64,000 nucleotides of DNA from Ruminococcus sp. Its GTDB lineage: Bacteria; Bacillota; Clostridia; Oscillospirales; Ruminococcaceae. Under the pieces are notes generated by a model, which made no database searches, had not been told where the DNA came from, and worked only from the letters and a program-made list of their open reading frames with translations. Position numbers and translations under genes: made by a program. The stretch spans positions 62,001 through 126,000 of the forward strand of contig SVNK01000003.1 in assembly GCA_015066935.1 (NCBI GenBank), in the 5' to 3' direction. Shown piece by piece: positions 8,718 to 18,597 of this stretch (within the stretch, counting starts at the first letter, position 1; each line of letters starts with the position of its first letter).

Positions 8718-9435
8718 AGAACGCTCGGCAGGCGAGCAGGATAAGTTTATCGACATTCTCACAAAAGACAGGGGCGTGCTTGAGCTTTCCGTTAAAGGCG
8801 CAAAAAAAATCAACGGGAAATCAGGCAGCTCCACTCAGCTGTTTGCCTATTCGAAATTCTGTATAAATGAGAGGGGAGAACGGCTGTACCTCAACAGTGC
8901 AGAGCCGATACATATTTTTTATGGTCTGCGGAGTTCTCTTACAAAAATTTCTCTTGCCTCATATTTTGCCGATGTGCTTCGCTACTGTATCGACGCTGAA
9001 GTACAAAGCGGTGATATTATGAGGCTTTATCTTAATACACTCCATTATCTTGAAAATGATTCAAGGGGCGAAGCTATGCTCAGGTCTGTTTTTGAACTGA
9101 GACTGCTTTCGGAAATCGGATATATGCCCGATGTTCTTGCGTGCAGAGGATGCGGAGCCTTTGAACCGGAGGAACTGTTCTTTTCCGTCGGGGACGGCGG
9201 CTTCTATTGCTGCGACTGCGGAAAAGAACTTGAAAATGACAGATATATGCGGCTGAAACTGCCTGTGCTGCGTGCTGTAAGACATATTGTACTTTCCGAT
9301 TACGAAAGGCTTTTTAATTTCAGGGTTTCCGATGAGATGCAGAAGAAACTTTCGCTATTTACAGAGAATTACCTTCTTACGCACATCGGACGTGGCTTTC
9401 AGACGTTTGATTTTTACAAATCACTTATAATTTAG
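8683..9435 (+). CDS. recO: DNA repair protein RecO
   Basis: RecO loads RecA on SSB-coated DNA in the RecFOR recombination pathway. The N-terminal OB fold starts with the family pattern T-A-E-G-I-V-L-K-E-R..G-E-x-D-K. A zinc-binding region in the C-terminal half has two CxxC pairs (CRGCG and CCDCG). I chose ATG 8683 because AAGGA lies 5 nt upstream and the OB fold begins there; upstream in-frame extension to 8626 overlaps the yqzL-like gene. The length of 250 aa is normal. Confidence 0.93.
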   Translation: MKMITAEGIVLKERSAGEQDKFIDILTKDRGVLELSVKGAKKINGKSGSSTQLFAYSKFCINERGERLYLNSAEPIHIFYGLRSSLTKISLASYFADVLRYCIDAEVQSGDIMRLYLNTLHYLENDSRGEAMLRSVFELRLLSEIGYMPDVLACRGCGAFEPEELFFSVGDGGFYCCDCGKELENDRYMRLKLPVLRAVRHIVLSDYERLFNFRVSDEMQKKLSLFTENYLLTHIGRGFQTFDFYKSLII

Positions 9436-9445
9436 GGTAAATACT

Positions 9446-11827
9446 ATGAATAAATATCTCAGAACACTTGAACTTGATAAAATTCTCGCAATGCTCGCTG
9501 AGCATACTTCAAACGAGGAAACAAGGCGTATGGCACTCGCTGTACGCCCTTATGACGATTTGCAGACAATACGCAATGAGTGCCGCAAGGTTTCACAGGC
9601 ACTAAGCCTTTCCGTGCAGTTCGGAACGCCTCCGTTCAGCAGCTTCAAGGACGTTTCAACGTCTGCCGCACGTGCAAAGTCGGGAGCTGTAATATCTCTC
9701 CGTGACCTTATGGACATAGCTGCAATGCTGCGTCAGATCAAGGGTCTTGCCGACTGGTACAGCCACTGCGAAAACGTCGAAACTGACCTTGACTACCTGT
9801 TTTCAAGACTTAGTCCGAATGACTGGCTTCTTGAGAAGCTTGAGCGTTCAATTATTTCGGATACGGAGATTTCCGACGCAGCAAGTCCTGAGCTTGCCGC
9901 AATCAGACGAAAAATCAACCGTGCTGAAATACAGCTCCGTGAGACGCTTGACAAAATGATAAAAAACAAGACGACTCAGCAGTATCTTCAGGAAAGCTCT
10001 GTAACAATCAGGGACGGACGCTTTGTTCTGCCCGTAAAATCGGAGTACAGGGGTCAGGTAAGCGGTCTTATTCACGATACATCAGCAACAGGTCAGACCA
10101 TTTTCATAGAGCCTATGGCAATTGTCGAGGCAAACAACGATATACGTCTCCTTGAAGGCAAGGAGCAGGAGGAAATCGAAAGAATTATCGCTGAGCTTTG
10201 TCGTGACTGCGGTGATTATGCTGATATTCTCTGTGAAAACTACAAAATATGTACCGAGCTAAACCTCTATTTTGCGAAATCAAATCTTGCGGCAAGGCTC
10301 AACTGTACGCTCCCTGAAATCAACGACGACGGCAGAGTACATCTGAAAAAGGCACGTCATCCTCTTATTGACAAGAATAAGGCTGTCCCGATTGACCTCT
10401 CTCTCGGTGAGGACTATCAGGCACTTATCATAACGGGTCCGAATACAGGCGGTAAGACTGTTGCACTGAAAACACTCGGACTTCTCAGTGCAATGACGAT
10501 GTGTGGGTTGCTCATTCCTGTTTCGGACGGCAGCTCCATAACGATTTTCAGTCACATTCTCGCAGATATAGGCGACAGTCAGAGCATTGAACAGAATCTT
10601 TCCACCTTCTCGTCCCACACGAACAAGGTCATTGAAATAATTAATACCGCCGATGAGCGTTCACTTGTTCTGCTGGACGAGCTTGGTTCGGGAACAGACC
10701 CCGTTGAAGGTGCGGCACTTGCAGTTGCGGTGATAAAGCGTCTTATGGACAACGGTGCAAGAATTATGGTCACAACTCATTATCAGGAGCTGAAAGTTTT
10801 TGCGATAAACAGTCCCGATGTCGAGAATGCTTCATGTGAATTTGACATAGAGACTCTGCGTCCGACATACAGACTTATTGTAGGTTCTCCCGGAAAATCG
10901 AATGCTTTTGCGATTTCAGAGAGTCTCGGAATGCCGTCGGACATAATTGCGGAGGCGAAAACACTTGTGAGCGACGCCAATACCCAGCTTGAGGAGGTTA
11001 TCGGAAAGCTGGAGGAGACTCGTCTTGAGCTTGAACGTCAGAAGGACGATATTGTACGTCTGAAACGTCAGGCACAGGAACACGAGGAGGCTGTACGCAA
11101 AGAGCGTGAGGAGCTTGAAAAGGCGAAATCTGCCGAACTTGAAAAGGCAAGAATGCGTGCGATGACCATTATCGAGCAGACAAAGGCAGAGTCCAACGAG
11201 CTTCTTGACGAGCTTGAAAAGCTTCGCAAGGAAAAGGAAAAGAAGAATTTCAGCGAAAATGTTTCAGGAATGAAGTCGAGAACGAAGCAGAGCTTCAACA
11301 AGATGTACGATACGGCAAATCCCGTTGACAACCGTGACCCGAATGCAGATTACGTTCTTCCGAGAAAGCTCCGCAGAGGAGACACGGTTTACGTTGTTGA
11401 CCTTCAGCGAAAGGGTATAGTTTCGGGCGAGCCTGACGGAAGCGACTTCGTATTCGTCCAGATGGGCGTTATGAAAACGAAGATGAACATTTCACGTCTG
11501 CGTCTTGAGGAGCCTGAGAAGGTTGAATTCAGGAATAAATCCGTGAAGAAGGTCGGCAGAGTCGGCGTGAAGGCTGAACGACGCGGAAAGATGGAGCTTG
11601 ACATCAGAGGATGTGCCTGCGACGACGGCGTATATCAGCTTGATTCGTTCATTGACAGGGCAGTAATGTCCAATATTTCAACGGTAACGATTATTCACGG
11701 AAAAGGTACGGGACTTCTGAGAAGTGCAGTACATCAGCGTCTGAAGTCACATCCCTCCGTAAAGACATTCCGACTCGGACTGTTCGGAGAGGGTGAGGAC
11801 GGCGTTACCATTGCAGAGCTTAAATAA
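9446..11827 (+). CDS. mutS2: Endonuclease MutS2
   Basis: MutS2 is a MutS paralogue that lacks the mismatch-recognition domain. It acts on recombination intermediates and, in Bacillus, on collided ribosomes. Residues 1-300 form the core/lever helices; the ABC-type ATPase has Walker A GPNTGGKT and Walker B LVLLDELGSGTDP. A long charged coiled coil (about residues 515-610) leads to a KOW-like segment. The C-terminal Smr nuclease domain has LDIRG and the motif HGKGTG. The length of 793 aa is full. It begins 10 nt after recO, in the same operon. Confidence 0.96.
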   Translation: MNKYLRTLELDKILAMLAEHTSNEETRRMALAVRPYDDLQTIRNECRKVSQALSLSVQFGTPPFSSFKDVSTSAARAKSGAVISLRDLMDIAAMLRQIKGLADWYSHCENVETDLDYLFSRLSPNDWLLEKLERSIISDTEISDAASPELAAIRRKINRAEIQLRETLDKMIKNKTTQQYLQESSVTIRDGRFVLPVKSEYRGQVSGLIHDTSATGQTIFIEPMAIVEANNDIRLLEGKEQEEIERIIAELCRDCGDYADILCENYKICTELNLYFAKSNLAARLNCTLPEINDDGRVHLKKARHPLIDKNKAVPIDLSLGEDYQALIITGPNTGGKTVALKTLGLLSAMTMCGLLIPVSDGSSITIFSHILADIGDSQSIEQNLSTFSSHTNKVIEIINTADERSLVLLDELGSGTDPVEGAALAVAVIKRLMDNGARIMVTTHYQELKVFAINSPDVENASCEFDIETLRPTYRLIVGSPGKSNAFAISESLGMPSDIIAEAKTLVSDANTQLEEVIGKLEETRLELERQKDDIVRLKRQAQEHEEAVRKEREELEKAKSAELEKARMRAMTIIEQTKAESNELLDELEKLRKEKEKKNFSENVSGMKSRTKQSFNKMYDTANPVDNRDPNADYVLPRKLRRGDTVYVVDLQRKGIVSGEPDGSDFVFVQMGVMKTKMNISRLRLEEPEKVEFRNKSVKKVGRVGVKAERRGKMELDIRGCACDDGVYQLDSFIDRAVMSNISTVTIIHGKGTGLLRSAVHQRLKSHPSVKTFRLGLFGEGEDGVTIAELK

Positions 11828-11857
11828 CCGCATTTGTCATAGATAGGGGGGCAGCAG

Positions 11858-14434
11858 ATGCTTCGGAAACTGAGAAACCTTTATGGTACTTATCCCGTAA
11901 GATTTGCGGTTATGACCATAACAGCAGCGTTTCTTATAATATTTTCCGTTGATATGTTTATACTCAACAGGGGAGCAGTCTGGGGGTCTGCAACAGACTG
12001 GAGCTGTCAGCATTACGCCATTCCCGAATACCTCAGAATGAGATTCTACGAAACACATGAGCTTTTTCCTGATTTTGTGATGCAGCTCGGTGCAGGTCAG
12101 AACATATATAATCTTGCATATTACGGTATAATGAATCCGCTTTATCTGCCGTCGTATTTCATGCCTTGGATGACGATGGCAGTTTATGTTCAGGTTATGA
12201 GCATAGTTGTGATGCTTGTTTCGGCGGTTATGGCGTATTTCTTTTTCAGAAAGCATTTCAGCGGAGGGATTCCGCTTGTTCTTGCGATAATGTTTATCTG
12301 TGCGGGACCGATAGTCTTCCACAGCCACAGACATATTATGTTTGTGAATTACTATCCGTTTCTTATGGGACTTCTGTTTGCTGCAAGAGGCAGCGGCAGT
12401 GTGAAAAATCTCCTGATTATGGGAGTTCTTTCCTTTGCGGTAGTCTGTACGAGTTTTTATTTCAGTATCGGGATTTTTGCATCCGTTCTGATATATATGA
12501 TATATTATGCAATCGAAAGCAGCAGAGACTCGTCGATTCTGAGCATCTGGCGGTATATACGCAAAAAGCTGCTTTTTATGATACTTGGGTGTATGGCAGC
12601 GGCAGTACTCTGGCTGCCTGTACTGGCAGCACTATATTCGGGAAGAGCTTCTGGGACGTCGGATGTTTCACTTATTGAGCTTCTTTTGCCTTCGATGGAA
12701 TTCAGACTTTTCCTGTATGCTCCGAACTCAGCCGGAGTAACCTGCATAACAGCAGCGGCAGTTTTTGCGATAATCGGCAGAGGCAGAGGTGCTGAACGCT
12801 TTCTTGCCATAGTCCTGCTTGCCTGCATGGAGCTTCCGATAGTTACATACCTCCTTAATGGAGGAATGTACATCGACGGCAAGGTAATGATACCGATGAT
12901 ACCGCTTATGCTTATTCTCAGCGGTAAGTTTTTCGTTTATTATATGTCCGGAAAGGTGCAGGGACGCATTACCTCGGCAGTTCTTGCGGGGGCGGCAGTA
13001 ATTGCCCTGATTGAGGGTATCAGCTATAAAACGCAGATTGTTCTGCTGATTGCGGATGTGCTGCTGACGATTCTTGTGCTTGCACGAGGCAGGAAAACCG
13101 GTATGCGAAGGATAATTCTTTACAGTTCGGCAGCAGTTTCGCTTGTATCGGGGATAGTTGTATGCAGCTGGGACAAGCTTGCAAAACGCAGTGATGTTGA
13201 GGATTTTTACAGTCGTGACGCACAGCTTCTTATAGATGAAACACTTGACGGCACGGACGATGTTTTCCGTTTTGCGGAGGACTCTCATCTGCTCACCAAT
13301 GTCAACAGGGTTTATCGTACCGACTACATGACGACAAACATCTATTCATCACTCAGCAATGCGGATTTCCGTAATTTCCGACTTTATACGTCGGGGAGCG
13401 ATGTGAACACAAGAAACAATGCAATCCAGCTTCAGCCGAAGAATGTTATATTCAACAGTCTTATGGGGTGCAGGTATCGTCTCACGCTTGAAGAAAGTGC
13501 AATGTTGGGAGAGGTACGGAATTCTTCGTCGGGTAAATACTATCTTTATGAGAACGTGTATGCACTTCCTCTGGGATATGCAAGTTCCGATGTTATGACA
13601 GAGTCAGAGTTTGCCGCTATTCCTTGGGAACAGCAGCATGAAGCTCTCCTCAGTAATATTATAATTCCACATAACAGCGGAAACGGTATAGTGCCGCATA
13701 AAAGTGAACCGCTTCACCTTGACATTGGTTCTCTTGATAAAACGGGAATAAGTGTTGAGGACGGAGTGATTACCGTGAACAGCAAAACGCCTGTAATATG
13801 CACTCTTGAGCTTGATGCTCCTTTGGAAAACAAGCTGATTCTTATAAAATGCACGGCGGATAACAGAGTCGGAAAGCTTAAAAAGCAGAATGACATCATG
13901 CTGACGGTGAACGGTGTGCAGAACAAACTTACTGCACCTACATGGAAATATCACAACGGAAACTATAATTTCACATATGTATTGTCGTCTGATAAAGCTA
14001 CAGACCGTCTGGAACTGGTTTTCTCCGAGGGAAACTATATTATCAGTGATTTTGAGGCTTACGTACTTGACGGTTCAGTGCTTGAGGACGCAATGCTGAA
14101 TAAGGACGAATTCAGAGTCGATTACAGCAGGGTAAGAGGTGATACTCTCAGCGGAAAAATAACCGTTTCTGACGACGGCTGGTTCAATATTTCCATTCCG
14201 TATGACGGAAATTTCCGCATTACGGTCGATGGCAGCAAAACGGAGTATTTCCGTACAAATACAGCATTTGTGGGATTTCCCATAGCTGCGGGAGAACATG
14301 AAATTACCGTGACATATGAAGCACCACTTAAAAAAACGGGAATAATTGTCGGTATGATTTCGGCAGTATCAGCGATGGTTCTGCTTGTGTGCATATATAT
14401 ACGTGAAAGAAAACGCAGTAATATGGGATGCTGA
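11858..14434 (+). CDS. YfhO family membrane protein
   Basis: YfhO-type proteins are polytopic GT-C-fold membrane glycosyltransferase-like proteins; in Bacillus and Listeria the family is tied to lipoteichoic acid glycosylation. The 858-aa protein has an N-terminal helix (residues 18-36), the family-typical acidic first loop (ATDWSCQHY, then P-E-Y-L-R) and roughly a dozen membrane segments to about residue 435. A large extracytoplasmic beta-rich domain follows, then a last helix (about 828-848) and a basic tail. The ribosome binding site GGGGGG lies 7-12 nt before the ATG. It is the last gene of the era operon and is followed by a hairpin. Confidence 0.85.
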   Translation: MLRKLRNLYGTYPVRFAVMTITAAFLIIFSVDMFILNRGAVWGSATDWSCQHYAIPEYLRMRFYETHELFPDFVMQLGAGQNIYNLAYYGIMNPLYLPSYFMPWMTMAVYVQVMSIVVMLVSAVMAYFFFRKHFSGGIPLVLAIMFICAGPIVFHSHRHIMFVNYYPFLMGLLFAARGSGSVKNLLIMGVLSFAVVCTSFYFSIGIFASVLIYMIYYAIESSRDSSILSIWRYIRKKLLFMILGCMAAAVLWLPVLAALYSGRASGTSDVSLIELLLPSMEFRLFLYAPNSAGVTCITAAAVFAIIGRGRGAERFLAIVLLACMELPIVTYLLNGGMYIDGKVMIPMIPLMLILSGKFFVYYMSGKVQGRITSAVLAGAAVIALIEGISYKTQIVLLIADVLLTILVLARGRKTGMRRIILYSSAAVSLVSGIVVCSWDKLAKRSDVEDFYSRDAQLLIDETLDGTDDVFRFAEDSHLLTNVNRVYRTDYMTTNIYSSLSNADFRNFRLYTSGSDVNTRNNAIQLQPKNVIFNSLMGCRYRLTLEESAMLGEVRNSSSGKYYLYENVYALPLGYASSDVMTESEFAAIPWEQQHEALLSNIIIPHNSGNGIVPHKSEPLHLDIGSLDKTGISVEDGVITVNSKTPVICTLELDAPLENKLILIKCTADNRVGKLKKQNDIMLTVNGVQNKLTAPTWKYHNGNYNFTYVLSSDKATDRLELVFSEGNYIISDFEAYVLDGSVLEDAMLNKDEFRVDYSRVRGDTLSGKITVSDDGWFNISIPYDGNFRITVDGSKTEYFRTNTAFVGFPIAAGEHEITVTYEAPLKKTGIIVGMISAVSAMVLLVCIYIRERKRSNMGC

Positions 14435-14452
14435 CCATATTTCCAAAAACAG

Positions 14453-14489
14453 AAAGCCTGTCCGTTCCGGTAAAGAACAGACAGGCTTT
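14453..14489 (+). terminator. Terminator after the yfhO-like gene
   Basis: AAAGCCTGTC (14453-14462) pairs with GACAGGCTTT (14480-14489), and GTTC/GAAC extends the stem inside. The following T-run is weak because the palindromic element begins three bases later. Confidence 0.65.
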
Positions 14490-14491
14490 GG

Positions 14492-14900
14492 TATTGCTCC
14501 GCCAATTCACTCTTGAAGAATTATATAATGTCAGCTCATCAACTTAAAATTGGCTTAATAAAACTTTATAAAGCCAATTTCAAGTTGACAAAGTGCAAGA
14601 AAAAATAAAGGAATTGATAATTTTTTCTTGCACTTTGTTTTGCCCTATAGGGCAAAATGAGCTTGACATCAATAAATGTGATGCGCAAATTCCTCATATT
14701 ATAAAGAATTTGCGCTCCCCGAACGAAGTTCGGGGCAATAACCGCCTGACGGCGGTTATTGAGGACACATTATATAAAGCTTGGGGTCAAAAGGCAAGGA
14801 AGAAAGTCGAAGAAATACTGACGTATTGCAAGGTTTTCCGATGCAGAATTTTGCTTCTCAAGCAAAATAGAAAATTCAAGAGTTAGTTGGTGGAGCAATA
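14492..14900. mobile_element. 409-bp MITE-like element made of hairpins
   Basis: Near-perfect terminal inverted repeats of about 28 bp bound the element. The left end begins TATTGCTCC (14492) and the right end finishes GGAGCAATA (14900); matching continues through CAAGAGT and AATT. Inside are seven tight hairpins: 14538-14588 (18 bp, one mismatch), 14589-14637 (18 bp perfect), 14638-14657 (perfect 20-bp palindrome), 14683-14715 (10 bp), 14717-14735 (8 bp, GAA loop), 14736-14761 (11 bp) and 14848-14868 (9 bp). A further repeat pairs 14521-14537 with about 14761-14777. It encodes no transposase; a 97-codon frame across it is not credible. Reading the ends as TTGCTCC...GGAGCAA would leave a TA duplication. 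The right end touches the U32 stop codon. Confidence 0.72.
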
Positions 14901-16118
14901 TTATACAAGATTTTTGCGGATTACCGTTCCCTTGGGGAATGTAAGTTCTGACTTGAAGGAAAACTTCATCATAGCGTGATTTGCAGTTTCGATTTCGTTA
15001 TTTTCCTCGTCGTAGAGTTTGTCAAGAGTAAGTTCTACAGGTCTGAGAGACGGTGAAAGCAGTTCGACCGTATCGCCTGCAAAGAACTTATTACGCTGAG
15101 TGCAGTAAACTACTCCGTTTTCACATTTTTCCACAACTGCAACGACATCATAATTTCTGATGTAGCCGCTGTTTTCATAGTACTGCGATTCCTCGGGAGT
15201 ACCGAAAAAGAAGCCGTTGCAGTATTTTCTGTGGCTCACCTTGAAAACCTCGTCACGGATATAGTCGGGGAGCACAAAGCTGCAGGGGTTCTTATAGTAC
15301 TCATCGACAGCCATTCGGTAGGCGTTTGTGACAACAGTAACGTAGTAAGCTGACTTCGCACGTCCTTCAATTTTAAGGCTTGTGACACCTGCTTCAGCAA
15401 GCTTGTCGATATGGTCAATCATGCACATATCCTTTGAATTGAGGATATATGTACCTTTTTCGTCCTCATAGACGGGGAAGAATTCACCGGGACGCTTTTC
15501 CTCCATGAGATGATACCCCCAGCGGCACGGCTGAGCACATTCACCTCGATTTGCGTCACGGTTTACAAGATACTGCGAAAGCAGACAGCGTCCTGAGAAT
15601 GAAACGCACATTGCACCGTGTACAAAGGCTTCAATATCGAGGTCAGGACTTGTTTTTGCACGTATTTCAGCAATTTCGTCGAGACTCAGCTCACGTGCAA
15701 GGACTATTCTCTTTGCACCGAGATTGTGAAGTTCACGTGCAGTAACGTAATTCACTATGCCTGTCTGGGTAGAAATATGGATTTCCATATCGGGAGCGTA
15801 CTTTTTTATGAGCATGAGCAGTCCGATGTCCGCAACGATAAGAGCGTCCACCTTAGCATCAACAGCTTCACGAACGAACTGTTCAAAGGCAGGGATTTCG
15901 TTATTGCGTGGGAGGGTATTGCAGGTCAGATAGACCTTTATTCCCTTGGCATGAGCACTTTCAACAGCAGAAACGAGCTGTTCGAAGTCGAAATTCATCG
16001 GCGAAGCACGCATACCGAAGCGTTTCCTTCCGAGGTAGACTGCATCCGCACCGAAATTCAGTGCGGCATGAAGGCGTTCCTCGTCACCTGCGGGAGCAAG
16101 AACTTCAAGTTTATTCAT
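14901..16118 (-). CDS. U32 family peptidase / tRNA hydroxylase-like protein
   Basis: U32 proteins include TrhP, which with prephenate forms 5-hydroxyuridine at the wobble position of tRNAs; older members were called collagenase-like peptidases. The N-terminus LEVLAPAGDEERLHAAL and the signature E-A-F-V-H-G-A-M-C-V-S-F-S-G-R-C are intact, as is the Cys cluster NRGECAQPCRW. The C-terminal part (about 330-405) is the usual small beta domain. The length of 405 aa fits. It is the last gene of a minus-strand operon and its ATG overlaps the mltG stop (TAATG). Its own stop codon lies directly against the right end of the palindromic element. Confidence 0.9.
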   Translation of the reverse strand: MNKLEVLAPAGDEERLHAALNFGADAVYLGRKRFGMRASPMNFDFEQLVSAVESAHAKGIKVYLTCNTLPRNNEIPAFEQFVREAVDAKVDALIVADIGLLMLIKKYAPDMEIHISTQTGIVNYVTARELHNLGAKRIVLARELSLDEIAEIRAKTSPDLDIEAFVHGAMCVSFSGRCLLSQYLVNRDANRGECAQPCRWGYHLMEEKRPGEFFPVYEDEKGTYILNSKDMCMIDHIDKLAEAGVTSLKIEGRAKSAYYVTVVTNAYRMAVDEYYKNPCSFVLPDYIRDEVFKVSHRKYCNGFFFGTPEESQYYENSGYIRNYDVVAVVEKCENGVVYCTQRNKFFAGDTVELLSPSLRPVELTLDKLYDEENNEIETANHAMMKFSFKSELTFPKGTVIRKNLV

Positions 16119-17491
16119 TACTGAGCTCCCTCCAGTGCAGCATATTCCTGATCGAGGATGATCTTGTTATTTTCGTGCTCCTCATTAGTCTTTGCGAAGA
16201 GAGTCTTGCCGAGTTTGAGGTGAGCACGGAAGAAGTAATAGTCGGTCTGGGCAGGATTGATTACGGCGTCGATTGCGTCGATTCCGGGATTTGAGATAGC
16301 ACCGGGAGGCAGTCCGTTTCCGGTGTATGTATCATAGCTTTCGAGCATGGTTTTGTTCACAACATCCATGTGAGGCTTGAGGACATCATAAGCATAGTTC
16401 TTGGTCGGGTCGGACTCAAGCTTCGGGAAATCAGGGGAAGCGAGTCTGTTCCAGAATACTGATGCGATTTTCTTCATATCCTCGGTGTTTGCAGCCTCTT
16501 TCTGGACGATAGAAGCAAGGATAATAACCTCGTCGAGGGTAGCGTCAAGCTGATTGAGTTTATTGTAGATATCCAGCTCTTTCATACGTTTATTGAAGTT
16601 GATATAGATTTTCTGGCATACATCGACAGGCTCCATCTCCTTATAGAAGAAGTATGTATCGGGGAAGAGGTAGCCTTCCTTACGCATATATCTGCCTGTG
16701 AAGTCTGTGGGGAGGTACTTTTCGAATTCGAGACCGAAGGTTTCTGAATTGAATGTAAAAATAAAGTCATCGGCATTGCATATACCTTCTTTTTCGAGGA
16801 TTTCAGCGGCGTCGTAGATTGTGCAGCCTTCCTTGAAGGTAATCTGAATACTTTCTTTATCTTTGCTTTCATTCGTTGTAAACTTGTTGATAATGGTCTC
16901 ATAGGCCATGTTGGGACGAATGAGGTATTCGCCCGGAATATAGAGGTCATCGCTTTTTCTGAAGCGGGAGAAGAGCATGAAGAATTTAGGCGATCTGATA
17001 ATGCCTTCATCCTTGAGCATCTGGGCAATCTGCTCTGTTGTAACGCCCTCTGAGATTGTAATGGTTTTTGCCGTATCGCTCTTTCCGATGCCAAGCATAT
17101 CCTTTCCGAAAGCAATTATGACCATTGAAAGGCAGATTGAAACCGCAAAAATAAAAGTTGTGAGAATAAGCACACCCGGCAGACGGCTTCTCTTTTTCTT
17201 CTTCTTTTTCTTTTTGACAGGTCTGTTGTAGGGAGCCTCTCTGAACGGCTGTTCATATCGTGGAGCTTCGGGGTACTGCTGTGAGTCGTAAAGAGTATTA
17301 TCCTGCTGAGAAAAATCAGGGATATTCTCCTCGTGAGAGGGAACTTCTGTTTCTTCGGGAGTATTGTTAACAGCCGGTTCATCGGTGGTGAGTTCCTGAG
17401 GAACTTCGGTATCGGATTCAGGAGCGTCAGAGCTTTTCTGACTATCAAGCTCACTGAGTATATTGTTAATAAGATCGTCGTTATTGCTCAT
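16118..17491 (-). CDS. mltG: Endolytic transglycosylase MltG
   Basis: MltG cleaves nascent peptidoglycan strands at the outer face of the membrane and sets glycan length. The first 95 residues are acidic, low-complexity and cytoplasmic, ending in eight lysines. One membrane helix follows (about 108-130), then the LysM-like and YceG domain. The catalytic Glu is in ASIVQKEAA; the signature Y-D-T-Y-T-G-N-G-L-P-P-G-A-I-S-N-P-G is intact. The length of 457 aa is longer than E. coli MltG because of the cytoplasmic tail. It overlaps the upstream 5-FCL gene by 11 nt and the downstream U32 gene by 1 nt. Confidence 0.93.
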   Translation of the reverse strand: MSNNDDLINNILSELDSQKSSDAPESDTEVPQELTTDEPAVNNTPEETEVPSHEENIPDFSQQDNTLYDSQQYPEAPRYEQPFREAPYNRPVKKKKKKKKRSRLPGVLILTTFIFAVSICLSMVIIAFGKDMLGIGKSDTAKTITISEGVTTEQIAQMLKDEGIIRSPKFFMLFSRFRKSDDLYIPGEYLIRPNMAYETIINKFTTNESKDKESIQITFKEGCTIYDAAEILEKEGICNADDFIFTFNSETFGLEFEKYLPTDFTGRYMRKEGYLFPDTYFFYKEMEPVDVCQKIYINFNKRMKELDIYNKLNQLDATLDEVIILASIVQKEAANTEDMKKIASVFWNRLASPDFPKLESDPTKNYAYDVLKPHMDVVNKTMLESYDTYTGNGLPPGAISNPGIDAIDAVINPAQTDYYFFRAHLKLGKTLFAKTNEEHENNKIILDQEYAALEGAQ

Positions 17492-18044
17492 TGCAGATTA
17501 CCGTCCTTTCTTCTGTTACAATATATCTGACCGTGAGGTCGTGCTGCATAAGAGGCAGCGAATCGGTTAAGAGTGCTTCATAGGCAGCGGAAACCGTTAT
17601 AATCTGCGGATTTGCGTCAAGAAAGCGGTCGTAGAAGCCGCCGCCGTATCCGAGTCGTCCGCCGTATGCTGTGAATGCGAGTCCCGGAACGATGCAAACG
17701 GTCCTGTCGGTAATAACAGGCTGAGGCAATGAAGAATCAGGTTCGGGGATGCCGTAAGCACCTGCCGAAAGCTGAGAAGCGTCATATACAAGGTGGAATG
17801 TCATTTCACCGTTTTTGCCGCAGAGAGGAAATGCCGTATCAATTCCGAGCTCCCTGAGACATCCGAAAAGCATCAGCATATCAATTTCCGAACGGAACGA
17901 TGCATAAAGCAGAACGCAGTCGGCATTTTTTACTTCATTGAGGGAGAGGATGCTGCGGGTGATTGAAGCGTCCTTTGCAGCTTTATCGGAGACGGAAGCA
18001 CGTATATCCGAGAATCTTTTTCTGAGTAATGATTTTTCGTTCAT
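17481..18044 (-). CDS. 5-formyltetrahydrofolate cyclo-ligase
   Basis: This enzyme converts 5-formyl-THF to 5,10-methenyl-THF using ATP. The family signature G-R-L-G-Y-G-G-G-F-Y-D-R-F-L is present, with the N-terminal basic helix (KSLLRKRFSDIRA). The length of 187 aa is typical. Start and stop overlap both neighbours (TGATG with the DJ-1 gene, 11 nt with mltG), so it is embedded in a coupled operon. A folate enzyme next to thyX four genes upstream is a sensible metabolic grouping. Confidence 0.93.
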   Translation of the reverse strand: MNEKSLLRKRFSDIRASVSDKAAKDASITRSILSLNEVKNADCVLLYASFRSEIDMLMLFGCLRELGIDTAFPLCGKNGEMTFHLVYDASQLSAGAYGIPEPDSSLPQPVITDRTVCIVPGLAFTAYGGRLGYGGGFYDRFLDANPQIITVSAAYEALLTDSLPLMQHDLTVRYIVTEERTVICNEQ

Positions 18045-18586
18045 CAGCGGAACATTATGGAATTGCGGACTCTTATGCTTTCAGCTTTTGAAACGGCAGC
18101 CTCCAGAAGTGCGAGACCGAATTCAACGGCAGTACCTGCACCTCTTGAGGTGATGAAGATGCCATCCGCAGCAACGGGAGCGTCGCTTGTTTCCGCACCT
18201 TCGAGCTGTGTTTCAAAGCCCTCGTAGCAGACAGCCTTTCTTCCGTTGAGGAGTCCCTTGTGTCCGAGAATTGACGGAGCTGCACAGATAGCACCGATAA
18301 ACTTGTTGTTTTCGACGCAGTAATCAATGGCTGCCTGAACATAGGGAGATTTTTCGAGATTGAGAGTTCCTGGCATACCTCCGGGAAGGACAATCATTTC
18401 AAGCTCGTCTGTGAGGGGAGCTTCCTGAGCGATAGTGTCGGCAACGATTGAAACTCCGTGAGAGCTTGTGATGATATTATCGCCGACTCCGACGATAACT
18501 ACTTCTTTTCCTCCTCTGCGGAGAAGGTCGATAGGAGTAACGGCTTCTGTTTCTTCAAAGCCGTCTGCGAGATAAACGTAGATCAT
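18044..18586 (-). CDS. DJ-1/PfpI family protein
   Basis: DJ-1-type proteins (YajL, ThiJ) are class I glutamine-amidotransferase-fold proteins linked to oxidative or carbonyl stress. The nucleophile elbow G-A-I-C-A-A-P-S-I-L has the conserved Cys; the early Glu (LADGFEETEAVTPIDLLRR) that tunes its pKa is present. I use ATG 18586 because AAAGGAAA precedes it by 4-5 nt; a GTG at 18601 in frame lies inside that region. The length is 180 aa. Its SD overlaps the end of the preceding DUF2156 gene. Confidence 0.92.
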   Translation of the reverse strand: MIYVYLADGFEETEAVTPIDLLRRGGKEVVIVGVGDNIITSSHGVSIVADTIAQEAPLTDELEMIVLPGGMPGTLNLEKSPYVQAAIDYCVENNKFIGAICAAPSILGHKGLLNGRKAVCYEGFETQLEGAETSDAPVAADGIFITSRGAGTAVEFGLALLEAAVSKAESIRVRNSIMFR

Positions 18587-18597
18587 AATATTTCCTT

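Noticed and set aside
14593..14886. 97-codon frame within the palindromic element
   Set aside because: It is made of hairpin arms, has no ribosome binding site and shows no family.
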